From contig NZ_CP063849.1 of assembly GCF_015277775.1 (NCBI RefSeq), forward strand, positions 2,108,001 to 2,172,000: 64,000 bases of DNA, read 5' to 3'. Numbering within the stretch: position 1 is the stretch's first letter; each line of letters opens with the position of its first letter. Positions 44,101 through 54,419 of this stretch are shown here, one piece after another. The notes below the pieces were generated by a model. The model did not search any database. It was not told where the DNA came from and worked only from the letters and a program-made list of their open reading frames with translations. The DNA is from Paludibaculum fermentans. Lineage in GTDB: Bacteria > Acidobacteriota > Terriglobia > Bryobacterales > Bryobacteraceae. The position numbers were made by a program, and so were the translations under genes.

Positions 44101-44177
44101 TCGACCGGCTTCGGCGGCGTAGCAGCATGGGCGCCGGCCGCCCAGAGCAGAGCGATAACGCAAACAGTGCGTGTCAT
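41118..44177 (-). CDS. DUF1549/DUF1553 protein with cytochrome c-like and LamG domains
   Basis: 1,019 residues, exported (signal peptide [17 protein letters not shown]). Order: a planctomycete-type cytochrome c domain with one CFHCHG haem site near residues 36-41; DUF1549 ([21 protein letters not shown] to [21 protein letters not shown], adding a second CxxCH); a LamG/concanavalin-like insert (about 440-610: [19 protein letters not shown]); and DUF1553 ([22 protein letters not shown] and the [30 protein letters not shown] region). It is translationally coupled to the downstream DUF1501 gene. Domain content suggests a periplasmic or surface redox-linked polysaccharide-processing complex, but no reaction is established. 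Confidence 0.92.
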   Translation of the reverse strand: [1019 protein letters not shown]

Positions 44178-44330
44178 GGAAGATTGGGGTACGGATAGTA
44201 TATCGCCACTCTCAGTGAAATGAGATATTCTGTGACTTGCCTTTGTCGGTCATTGTCCTCTAACTCGAAGCGGCTGAATCCCTCCCCGGATTCCTAACGA
44301 AGCCTGCGGTGTCTTTCGAGGACAACTCCA

Positions 44331-45197
44331 TTGCTTTCCACATATGGCTGGTCGCCCGAGCGGGCTGACCAATTCGCAGAGTGGCATCTGCGCGGCTGCG
44401 TGCCCGGCCGCGTCCTGCGCCAGGAGTACGGCTCCTGGCTCATCCTGCTAAGTGATACAGAACATTGGGTCCGTCACGCCCGGAAGGGCTTGGCGCCGGT
44501 GACCGGCGACTGGACGGCCGTCCGCTCCACGCTCGACTGCGTGGAAGCGATCCTGCCCCGACAAAGCCTGATCGAACGCAAGGCGGCCGGCAAACGGCCC
44601 GAACCGCAACCCCTGGCGGCCAATGTCGACTTGGCCTTCATTGTCATGGGGTTAGACCATGACTACAACCTCGCCAGGCTCGAACGCTACCTCATCCTGG
44701 TCGAGACCAGCGGAGCCCGGGCCTGCATCGTGCTGAACAAAAGAGACCAGCACCCGGCTCCGGATGCCTGCGTCCACGCCACCCGCGCAGTAGCCCGCGG
44801 CGCTGAGGTGGTACGCCTCTCTGCCCTGCAAGACGATGTACCTGCCCTGCTCGGGGGCGTATTGGGGCTGGGTGAGACGGCCGCCCTGCTGGGCTCCTCC
44901 GGCGCAGGCAAGAGTACGATCACGAACCAGCTATTGGGTTCGAACGTTCAATTGACCCAAGCGGTGAGAGAGGACGACAGCCACGGCCGGCACACGACCA
45001 CCCGGCGGGAGCTGCATCTGCTGCCACAAGGTTGGTTGCTGATGGACCTGCCCGGCCTGCGCGAGGTGATGCCCTGGACGGACGAACACGTCGAGGTGCG
45101 GTCGTCCAAGCTCAAAGCCGAGCTCGAGGAGCTGCGGGCGAAGCGGGCCATGAGGAAACGCTTCCTGCAGTACCGTGACACAAAAAGCCGGTGGTAG
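44331..45197 (+). CDS. RsgA-like circularly permuted GTPase lacking the C-terminal zinc module
   Basis: 288 residues. The OB-like N-terminus (residues 24-75) and the permuted GTPase order are those of RsgA, the small-subunit assembly factor: PRQSL then AANVDLAFIV, G4 NKRD (136-139), G1 GSSGAGKS (188-195), G2 GRHTTT (219-224), G3 DLPG (239-242). RsgA normally continues for about 90 residues with a Cys-His zinc site (CxxxxCxHxxxxxC) before the last helix; here only 46 residues follow DLPG and no cysteine is present. The last helix (KLKAELEELRAKRAM) looks like the normal end, so the zinc segment appears deleted in frame. The start is a TTG with GAGG nine bases upstream. It may be a divergent paralog. 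Confidence 0.82.
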   Translation: MLSTYGWSPERADQFAEWHLRGCVPGRVLRQEYGSWLILLSDTEHWVRHARKGLAPVTGDWTAVRSTLDCVEAILPRQSLIERKAAGKRPEPQPLAANVDLAFIVMGLDHDYNLARLERYLILVETSGARACIVLNKRDQHPAPDACVHATRAVARGAEVVRLSALQDDVPALLGGVLGLGETAALLGSSGAGKSTITNQLLGSNVQLTQAVREDDSHGRHTTTRRELHLLPQGWLLMDLPGLREVMPWTDEHVEVRSSKLKAELEELRAKRAMRKRFLQYRDTKSRW

Positions 45198-45212
45198 CGG
45201 TGCGGTTCACCG

Positions 45213-46859
45213 TCACTTTGCGGACGGTTTGCCGGTGCGAAGTTCGAGGTAGTGCGCTCCGATGCGGCGGCCGGCGAGCTGGAGGCTTCCCTCTATGTTC
45301 GCCGGCCCCTGGGGGAGGACCACTTTCGACAGGACGACCTGTGTCGCTCCGGCCGGCACGGGCACCTCCTGCCGGACCGAGCCGCAGGTGAGGATGGCGG
45401 TCGCATCCTGGGTCGTCGGGGGAAAGCGGAGCGTCACTTCGAACGTTGTAGTACTACGTACGTCGATTTCATAGTGACCCAAACCGTCCGCATTCCAGGA
45501 GGCCTGCGGTCCCCGCCAATCCTGACGCGAGAGGATCACCGGATTCTCGTGCGGCGTCCCGACAAAGATACGCGGCGGAGCGTAGCCGCGTTCGGCCGAG
45601 ACGTCGGCGAACCAGGCGTCGTATTGATAGCGGAGCTTGCGGGCGATCGCGGGTTCCGCAGCGGCCAGGTTCTTCGATTCGCCCGGGTCGTTGGGCAGGT
45701 CGTAGAGCTCCGGCTCCCGCTTATCGGTGCCGACCAGCTTCCACCTGTCGGTCAGCACCGCGCAGTTGCGGAACGCCTCGGGAGCATCCCCGCGGTGCCA
45801 TTGGAAGTAGAGCGACCGCTCGACCGGCGGCGCAAGCAGGGACCGGCCGTCGATCTTATGGTCCTTGGGCGGCGGCACTCCGCAGGCGTCGAGCACCGTC
45901 GGCAGGAAGTCGATGTGGGCGGCAATGCGCGCGTCCTTCGTACCCGGCTGGATCTTCGCGGGCCAGCGCAGGAAGCTGGGCACCCGGATTCCGCCTTCAT
46001 AGGGCGTCGTTTTCAGGCCGCGCAGTCCGGCGTTGAACCGCGGCTGCTGGGGCCCGTTGTCGGTCATGAACCAGAGCAGCGTGTTCTGCTCCAGGTTCAG
46101 CCGGCGCAGGTGCTCCATCAGGCGGCCGATGTTCGAGTCCAGATTCGCGACCATGCCATAGATCCGGGCCGTCGTGTCGTCGAGGCCTGCTTTGCGGTAG
46201 GGCTCCGCCCACTCCTCCTTGATCTCAAGCGGGGTGTGCGGAGCGTTTGTGGAGATATAGGTAAAGAATGGCTTTCGCCGGTTCTTCTCAATGAACTGCA
46301 GCGCCTCGTCGAAGAAGATGTCGGAGCAGTAACCCTTGCGGATGGCGCGCCGGCCGTTGAGTTCCAGCGGCGGATCGAAGTAGCCGGTGTTGGGTGGCGA
46401 GGCGGGCTGGGCCAAGCCGCCGCCGCGCAGGGTGAGGGCGGTCTGGAAGCCCTGATCCATCGCGCGCAAGGGGTAGTTGTCGCCCAGGTGCCACTTGCCG
46501 AACAGGCCAGTCTGGTAGCCGGCCGCCGCCAGCGACTCAGCCACGGTGACTTCACTGGAGTGCATCATCGAGCGGCCGAGGTAGGTATCCACCACTCCGG
46601 TGCGGTAGTTGTAGCGGCCGGTCATGAGGCACGACCGCGTGGGCGAGCAGACCGGCATGACGTGAAACCGGGTGAACTGGACGCCCTGCTGCGCGATGGC
46701 GTCCATATTCGGCGTGCGCAGGTTCGGGTTGCCGTGCAGCGAGACGTCGCCGTAGCCCTGATCGTCGGTCAGGATGAAAATGACGTTCGGACGGGCAGGC
46801 GCGGCCTTGAGGACAGCCGGGGCGAAGGCGGAAGCGAGGGCGGCACGGCGGGTGAGCAT
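45213..46859 (-). CDS. Exported arylsulfatase-type sulfatase
   Basis: About 548 residues. The formylglycine-type active-site motif is MPVCSPTRSCLMTGR (Cys-x-Pro-x-Arg), whose Cys is converted by a formylglycine-generating enzyme. Metal-binding residues appear in FILTDDQGYGD at the start and in FMTDNGPQQPR. The C-terminal third includes LYDLPNDPGESKNLA, typical of S1 sulfatases, followed by a beta-rich extension of about 100 residues ending PSAK. The chosen start (46859, MLTRRAAL) opens a Tat-like signal peptide; an ATG at 46916 has a better ribosome-binding site (AGGAAG) and is also plausible. It probably desulfates plant or algal glycans. Confidence 0.9.
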   Translation of the reverse strand: MLTRRAALASAFAPAVLKAAPARPNVIFILTDDQGYGDVSLHGNPNLRTPNMDAIAQQGVQFTRFHVMPVCSPTRSCLMTGRYNYRTGVVDTYLGRSMMHSSEVTVAESLAAAGYQTGLFGKWHLGDNYPLRAMDQGFQTALTLRGGGLAQPASPPNTGYFDPPLELNGRRAIRKGYCSDIFFDEALQFIEKNRRKPFFTYISTNAPHTPLEIKEEWAEPYRKAGLDDTTARIYGMVANLDSNIGRLMEHLRRLNLEQNTLLWFMTDNGPQQPRFNAGLRGLKTTPYEGGIRVPSFLRWPAKIQPGTKDARIAAHIDFLPTVLDACGVPPPKDHKIDGRSLLAPPVERSLYFQWHRGDAPEAFRNCAVLTDRWKLVGTDKREPELYDLPNDPGESKNLAAAEPAIARKLRYQYDAWFADVSAERGYAPPRIFVGTPHENPVILSRQDWRGPQASWNADGLGHYEIDVRSTTTFEVTLRFPPTTQDATAILTCGSVRQEVPVPAGATQVVLSKVVLPQGPANIEGSLQLAGRRIGAHYLELRTGKPSAK

Positions 46860-46947
46860 TTTCGACAACGATACCACCGGGACGAGGCGGGTGTAGATAT
46901 CCGCATTGTTTCGCATACTAACGACTTCCTGATACGTCTAAGCCGGA

Positions 46948-49407
<2,460 letters not shown>

Positions 49408-49473
49408 GACCCCTGAGTCCTGCTACTGTGTAGAATTCGGGTACTGATTTCATTTCAAACCGAGGTAGCAGCG

Positions 49474-50493
49474 ATGCAGGTAGTAGCAGGCGTGGACCTT
49501 GGCGGCACGGCCGTCAATTACACTCTGATTAACGCGGAAGAGCAGTTTTTGATCGACGGGTTGCAGGAGCATCCGGCGCGATCGAAAGAGGGTCCGGAGA
49601 TCTGCCTGCAGCAGATCGTGGACGGGCTGCATATCGCGGTGGAGAAGCTGGGCCTGACGATGGACAACGTCGCCGTGGTGGGCCTGGACACGCCGGGTCC
49701 GGCGAGCGCGTCGGGCGTGCTGAGCGCGGAAGGCTCGACGAACTTCGTCCACGCGAACTGGGCGTCGTATGACATCCGCGAGAATCTGGCACTGAAGCTC
49801 GGCAAGCCGGTGTCTTACCTGAACGACGGCAACGCGGGCGCGCTGTGGGGCCATTTCTCCCTGTTTGGCGGGAGTTCGGGGTCGACGTCGATCTCGGCGA
49901 TTGTCGGGACGGGCCTGGGCGGCGGCGTCATCATCGAAGACAACGTGGTGAAGGGCCGCAAGGGGTTCGGCGGCGAACTGGGCCACGTACTGATCCCTTA
50001 CCAGAGCATTCGCGGGATTGAAGGCATTGTGCCGCAGTGCAATTGCGGACGCGTCGGCGATCTGGAAGCGCTCTGCTCGCTGACGGCGATTGAGAAGACG
50101 TTCCTGCCGTATTTCTTCCAGAAGTTCCCGGGTCATGACCTGGAAAAGCTGGGCGATATTCACAAGGCGGCGAAGGCGGTGCGCGGGCTGGCCGAGAAGG
50201 GCGACCCGATGTGCAAGGAGATCTTCCGGGTCCAGGCCCATGCGCTGGGCGTATTCTTTGACGAGATGGTGAATACGTTCGATCCGGATGCGCTGATTGT
50301 GGGCGGCGGAGCCATTGAGACTTCGGTCGAGTTCCAGCAGTGGTTCATCTCAGAGATCCGCGCCGGCATGCCGGAACAGCGCGCTGAGCAGGCGGATATC
50401 CCGATCCATATCATGCCGAATGGGGATACGGCCGGAGCCCGCGGGGCCGCCGTCGAAGCGTTAAAGATTGCGCGGCAGGGTGGACTGATTTAG
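49474..50493 (+). CDS. ROK family sugar kinase-like protein
   Basis: 339 residues with the ROK/hexokinase fold: N-terminal phosphate loop (VAGVDLGGTAVNYTLIN), catalytic Asp118 in LNDGNAGALWG, and GTGLGGGVIIEDNVVKGRKGFGGELGH (split over residues 146-171). His171 and the cysteines of the zinc motif follow: the family pattern CxCGxxGCxE reads CNCGRVGDLE, so the third Cys is Asp196, though another Cys (201) is near. ROK members are glucokinases, N-acetylhexosamine kinases or transcription factors; there is no DNA-binding domain here, so kinase is more likely. GAGGTAGCAGCG precedes the ATG. Confidence 0.87.
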   Translation: MQVVAGVDLGGTAVNYTLINAEEQFLIDGLQEHPARSKEGPEICLQQIVDGLHIAVEKLGLTMDNVAVVGLDTPGPASASGVLSAEGSTNFVHANWASYDIRENLALKLGKPVSYLNDGNAGALWGHFSLFGGSSGSTSISAIVGTGLGGGVIIEDNVVKGRKGFGGELGHVLIPYQSIRGIEGIVPQCNCGRVGDLEALCSLTAIEKTFLPYFFQKFPGHDLEKLGDIHKAAKAVRGLAEKGDPMCKEIFRVQAHALGVFFDEMVNTFDPDALIVGGGAIETSVEFQQWFISEIRAGMPEQRAEQADIPIHIMPNGDTAGARGAAVEALKIARQGGLI

Positions 50494-50744
50494 TCTTTCA
50501 CCAATTTGAATGACGGCGCGGCGGCGGGATGACTCGCTTCCGTGCCGTTTGTGTTTTCAGGAGACGGCGGAGGGACTTGGCCTGGGACGACGCCTGGTTT
50601 CGTAGCGAAAACCGCGCTTGCCATACTCTTTTATACAATTACAGACGCGTTCACCAATTTTGTTACATCTCGTATTTATTTCGTGAATATTCGATGGAAC
50701 ACTACAGGATTCGGGACGGTAATCCGATTTCTTGGGGTGTCGCT

Positions 50745-51353
50745 ATGTCCTACATCGAATACGTAACTTCCGGCGATCCTGCGAATGATGTCCTGCCCGA
50801 GCTGGCGCGGACCAACCAGTTCAGCATGGAGGATCTGCAGCAGAACCGGGCCGGACGAATCAGTGATGCGCAGTGGATGCGGCTGCTGTTCCGCTCGCTG
50901 CGGCCGGTGCGCTACACCGGCGGAGCCCTGCTGGGCTGGCTGTTCTGCTGCTTTATCGTGAAGGCCCTCGTGCCGGATATTATCTTGACGATTGCGTCCT
51001 ATGTGGGCGCAAAGGGCATCGGTATTATTTTCGGAGGCGCGACACTGGCCTGTGTCGGCGCATTTCTGGTGTCGCTGTTCAGCAGTGCGCGGACCATGTC
51101 CCTGCTCGTGTTCGACCTCCGGGACGGGAAGGCGGTCTGCCTGGAAGGGCGCGTCAGGCACAGCCGTGAGGAGGAAGAGGGCTTGGGAATGGCGCGCTTT
51201 CACGGCGAAAACCATACGAAGCATTGCTATGTCGTCAAGGATGATTACTTCGAAGTGGACGAGGATGCGTTTAAGGCGTTGCCGGACGGGCTGGTGGCGC
51301 GGGTGTATCACACGCCTCGGAGTAAGTTGCTGCTTTCGATTGAGCCGAGGTAA
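50745..51353 (+). CDS. Membrane protein of unknown function
   Basis: About 202 residues: a polar N-terminus, two TM helices (about 58-80 and 85-108), and a soluble C-terminal domain (LLVFDLRDGKAVCLEGRVRHS, then CYVVKDDYFEVDEDAFKALPDG and VYHTPRSKLLLSIEP). The C-terminal part recurs in uncharacterised bacterial membrane proteins but I do not know its function. The start at 50745 has GGGG eight bases upstream; the frame is open back to 50529, through an unusually AT-rich stretch (about 50600-50710) that looks more like promoter or leader DNA than coding sequence. Confidence 0.7.
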   Translation: MSYIEYVTSGDPANDVLPELARTNQFSMEDLQQNRAGRISDAQWMRLLFRSLRPVRYTGGALLGWLFCCFIVKALVPDIILTIASYVGAKGIGIIFGGATLACVGAFLVSLFSSARTMSLLVFDLRDGKAVCLEGRVRHSREEEEGLGMARFHGENHTKHCYVVKDDYFEVDEDAFKALPDGLVARVYHTPRSKLLLSIEPR

Positions 51354-51444
51354 ACGGGTTGGCTGCTCGCCTGACGGCTGGGGGGCTTTCGGGGGCTCCA
51401 CCGCTTACGGACGTGCGCGGCTCAATAGGCTGGGCGGCGTGGGG

Positions 51445-52791
51445 TTACTCGAGGGCGGCCAGGATCGACGGCAGATAGCGATTGGGATCCCAAGTGGCTC
51501 CGGTGCGGGTGAGGCCCATGCGGACCATCACCAGATGATAAGTCGGCACGATGATTACCAGTTGCCCTTCATAGCCCTGGAACGAGTAAGTGTCGTCCGG
51601 CAGGAGCGGCCACTGGCGTTCATTCTCTGAGCCGCGGTTCAGCCAGACGTGGGCTCCATAGCTGCCGTGGGGCGCGGCCGGGGCGGGGGTTGTCGCAAAT
51701 CGGGTCCAGCCCTCCGGCAGCAGCCGGCGGCCCTGCACCATTCCATCGTCCAGGAACAACTGGCCCAGGCGAGCCCAGTCGCGGGCGGTGGCGTAGGCGA
51801 ACGAAGAGCCGACGAAGGTGCCGCTGGGGTCGACTTCCAGCATCATGTGGCGGGCGCCGATGGGATCGAACAGCGCCTGCCTCGGAAAGTTCCAATAAGC
51901 CTGCAGGTCACCGTGGAAGGTGTCCCGGAGCAGACGCGACAGGATATTGGTGGTCCCGCTCGAGTATTGCCACTGCGTGCCGGGCGCGGCCTCCAGCGGC
52001 ATGTCAGCGGCGTAGGCTCCGGCGTCCGGCTGGCGGAAGAGCATGTTGAGGGCGTCGGCGGGCAGGGCGGTCCGGGTTTCGCGGAAAGCAAGCCCGCTGG
52101 ACATGCGGAGGAGTTGCTCGGGCGTGATGGCGTGGCGCGGGTCGGAGGCGCTGGCCCATTCCGGGACCGCGGCGGGCCGGCGGATATCCAAGGCTCCGTT
52201 GGCTGTTCGCAGGGCGAGCAGGGCGTTGGTGATGCTCTTGGCCATCGACCAGGAGAGCAGCGGCATGTCGCGGTGGAAACCGGGGGCGTACCGCTCGGCT
52301 ATGAACTGTCCGTCGCGCATGACAACGACCGCGCGGGTGCGCAGGGCGTGAGCGCCGCCCGGTTCCTCGAAGGCCATCTGGAGAATGCCGTCGATGTTAC
52401 TGGGCGGGAGAGGGGTCTCCGGCTGCGGCGGCGGCGCGGGTTCAGGCAGAGGCTGGGCGCGTAGTGCGGCTTCGGTGACTCCGTTGAGCAGCGTGCAGCT
52501 GAGTCCGGGACGATGGATGGCGCGGCGGGTCCAGAGTCCCAGCAGCGAGACGGAAGCGGAGGCTGTTTCGACAGAGAAGCGCTGCAGCGGGGCGAGCGGG
52601 TTGTCCGGGCGGAGGTCCTGCTCGATCACAGCCTGGGGCGTGCGGCGCGAGAGGAAGACATCGGAACAGAGCGTTTTGGCGGCGACGGCGTTAGCGGTGG
52701 AAGCGACGGAATGAGCGACGAAGCCAAGGGCCGCAAGGGTGAGAACGAGGGCGGCGAGCAGTGCGTAGCGAAGTGTAGGCCGGCTAGGCAT
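51445..52791 (-). CDS. Secreted serine hydrolase, beta-lactamase class C/DD-peptidase-like
   Basis: 448 residues with an N-terminal signal-anchor (ALLAALVLTLAALGFVA). A Pro-rich linker near residues 115-130 precedes the penicillin-binding-type domain: the SxxK motif is Ser182-Met-Ala-Lys185 in LLSWSMAKSITNA, and the second motif appears as WQYSSGTTN (YxS in place of YxN). The closest general class is the beta-lactamase-like serine hydrolases (esterase EstB, 6-aminohexanoate hydrolase, D-aminopeptidase). Substrate cannot be assigned. No AmpG, regulator or beta-lactamase context is seen, so resistance is not implied. Confidence 0.88.
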   Translation of the reverse strand: MPSRPTLRYALLAALVLTLAALGFVAHSVASTANAVAAKTLCSDVFLSRRTPQAVIEQDLRPDNPLAPLQRFSVETASASVSLLGLWTRRAIHRPGLSCTLLNGVTEAALRAQPLPEPAPPPQPETPLPPSNIDGILQMAFEEPGGAHALRTRAVVVMRDGQFIAERYAPGFHRDMPLLSWSMAKSITNALLALRTANGALDIRRPAAVPEWASASDPRHAITPEQLLRMSSGLAFRETRTALPADALNMLFRQPDAGAYAADMPLEAAPGTQWQYSSGTTNILSRLLRDTFHGDLQAYWNFPRQALFDPIGARHMMLEVDPSGTFVGSSFAYATARDWARLGQLFLDDGMVQGRRLLPEGWTRFATTPAPAAPHGSYGAHVWLNRGSENERQWPLLPDDTYSFQGYEGQLVIIVPTYHLVMVRMGLTRTGATWDPNRYLPSILAALE

Positions 52792-52985
52792 GAGCTTCCA
52801 GGACCGATGACAGCATTGAAGTCAGGTTAGCATCGGGGCGTGCCACGGCTCTGCCGGGCAGCGATGCTGAATATGCAAGCCGGAACCGAGAACCAAAGTT
52901 GGGACTAAGTACCAGTACCCGTTACCCCGCCTGCTCCATTCCGGACTATCAGGTAGACGGCATATCCTCAAACAGGGTAATTGCA

Positions 52986-53282
52986 ATGTCTGAGAAACGT
53001 GAAAAACAACGCCGGACTTCAATAGGCAAGGTTCGATTGGCCTGGGTGGACAATGGCGGCGCCTACTATCAGGAGAAGCCCAATCTGCTGAATTGCTCCG
53101 ATTCGGGGATTTGCGTCATGCTGACCCGGCGGATCGCGCCGCAGACGTTGGTGGGTGTGCACTCAGAAGATCACGGACATATCGCAAACGCGGTGGTGCG
53201 GCACGTCACCCAGCACGGGCTGCGCTTCCGGATTGGCTTGGAATTTCCCTCAGAAGTAGCGGGCGGCCTCAGCAAACTCTAG
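52986..53282 (+). CDS. PilZ-like c-di-GMP-binding domain protein
   Basis: 98 residues. The motif pair expected in PilZ domains is present in weakened form: a basic N-terminal stretch EKQRRTSIGKVRLAW (RxxxR-like) and NCSDSGICVMLTR (the [D/N]xSxxG element), followed by beta strands ending RFRIGLEF. PilZ proteins sense cyclic di-GMP and regulate motility, adhesion or polysaccharide production. The ATG at 52986 has AGGGT eight bases upstream. The domain stands alone, so it must act through a partner. Confidence 0.72.
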   Translation: MSEKREKQRRTSIGKVRLAWVDNGGAYYQEKPNLLNCSDSGICVMLTRRIAPQTLVGVHSEDHGHIANAVVRHVTQHGLRFRIGLEFPSEVAGGLSKL

Positions 53283-53300
53283 TTGTTGGGCCTGCCGGCA

Positions 53301-54326
53301 CTAGTGTTTCAGCAGGGAGGCCCAGGTTTTAGGTCCGACAATGCCGTCCTGAGTCAGGCCGCGGACGCGTTGAAAGTTCATGACGGCCTCTTCGGTTTTG
53401 GGTCCGAACTTACCATCGACGACGAGGTGCGCCCCGGCCGCATTCAAATGCTGCTGGAGTTGAACGACGTCGGTGCCGGCCGCACCGTAATCCAGCACAG
53501 CCATGACGGAGCGCCCCGAGCCGAAGCCCGAACCGCTGCCGGACCGGCCGGGAATCGCCGTGGATTGCGGCGGGATGGCGTCTCCGACGAGATGGCGTCC
53601 TATTTCCAGTGCGACGTGGACGTGATCGGTATGTCCGCCGATGCGTTTGGGGTCCACAGGACGTCCGTCCTGCAGCCAGATATTCAGCGGCGCGAAGAAG
53701 AGTTCAAAGATGGGACCGCGCGGGCGGCGGGCGATGGGCAGCAGGACCTGGGCGACTTTCGGGGCGTCTGAGTCACCCACGCCGTAGTCGCGGGCGAGGC
53801 CGCGGTAATGGTACGACCCCGGCTCGTGCTTGCCGCCGTTGGTTTGTTCCTGTGTAGGCGGCCCAATGCGAACGGAGCGCCGGTGGAGGAACTCGTCGAT
53901 CTCCTGCCAGGGTTGGGTGAAGGTCTTTGGCGCGCGGCGGGTGGTCTTGTGCGTAATCTTGTGCGCGGCGGCGGGTCCGGCCTGATTCTTCGGCATGTGG
54001 CGGCCCGGTACGAGCGCCGCGTGGCAGTGATCCATGTGCCCGCCGATGCTGCCGCCGGGTACGCGATTGCCGTTGACGTACCAGATGTTGAGCGGCCCAA
54101 AGAAGAGCTCCGCCAGCGGTGAATGGCGCATGCGCGCGATGGGATGCAGGCAGCGGGCGACAGCGGCGGCATCGCTGTCGTAGAGGCCGTAGTCGCGAGC
54201 GGTACCGACGTAGTGGTAAGAGTTCGTGGCGTGGCCGCCACCAGTGGTTTGCCCCGTCGTGGGCGGACCGATGCGCACACCGTGGGCGCGCAGATAGTCG
54301 TCGATCTCCTTCCAGGCATCAGACAT
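53301..54326 (-). CDS. Protein with two M15-like peptidase-type repeats and a peptidoglycan-binding domain
   Basis: 341 residues, without a signal peptide. Two related segments: residues about 2-110 (SYHYVGTARDYG, then GGHMDHCHAAL) and about 140-250 (SYHYRGLARDYG, then GGHTDHVHVAL). Each holds the His-x2-Gly-x-Ala-x-Asp and Asp-x2/His pattern of the M15/VanY-type zinc peptidases. The end (about 285-340, DVVQLQQHLNAAGAHLVVDGKFGPKTEEAV) is a peptidoglycan-binding type-1 domain. The start has GGGGG four bases before ATG. The lack of a signal, the duplication and the wall-binding domain resemble phage lysins or contractile-system cargo. Active zinc ligands are inferred by pattern. Confidence 0.8.
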   Translation of the reverse strand: MSDAWKEIDDYLRAHGVRIGPPTTGQTTGGGHATNSYHYVGTARDYGLYDSDAAAVARCLHPIARMRHSPLAELFFGPLNIWYVNGNRVPGGSIGGHMDHCHAALVPGRHMPKNQAGPAAAHKITHKTTRRAPKTFTQPWQEIDEFLHRRSVRIGPPTQEQTNGGKHEPGSYHYRGLARDYGVGDSDAPKVAQVLLPIARRPRGPIFELFFAPLNIWLQDGRPVDPKRIGGHTDHVHVALEIGRHLVGDAIPPQSTAIPGRSGSGSGFGSGRSVMAVLDYGAAGTDVVQLQQHLNAAGAHLVVDGKFGPKTEEAVMNFQRVRGLTQDGIVGPKTWASLLKH

Positions 54327-54419
54327 GATTCCCCCTTGTTCCCCCAGGCGGCACAATGGCCGCGCCCTGCCCCATTCACGCCGGCCGTTCCGAGACTGGT
54401 CCAGCCGTCCCCAGATTCA

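Noticed and set aside
51445-52791. Reading the serine hydrolase as a beta-lactamase resistance gene
   Set aside because: Only generic serine-hydrolase motifs are present, and no ampR or resistance context is seen.
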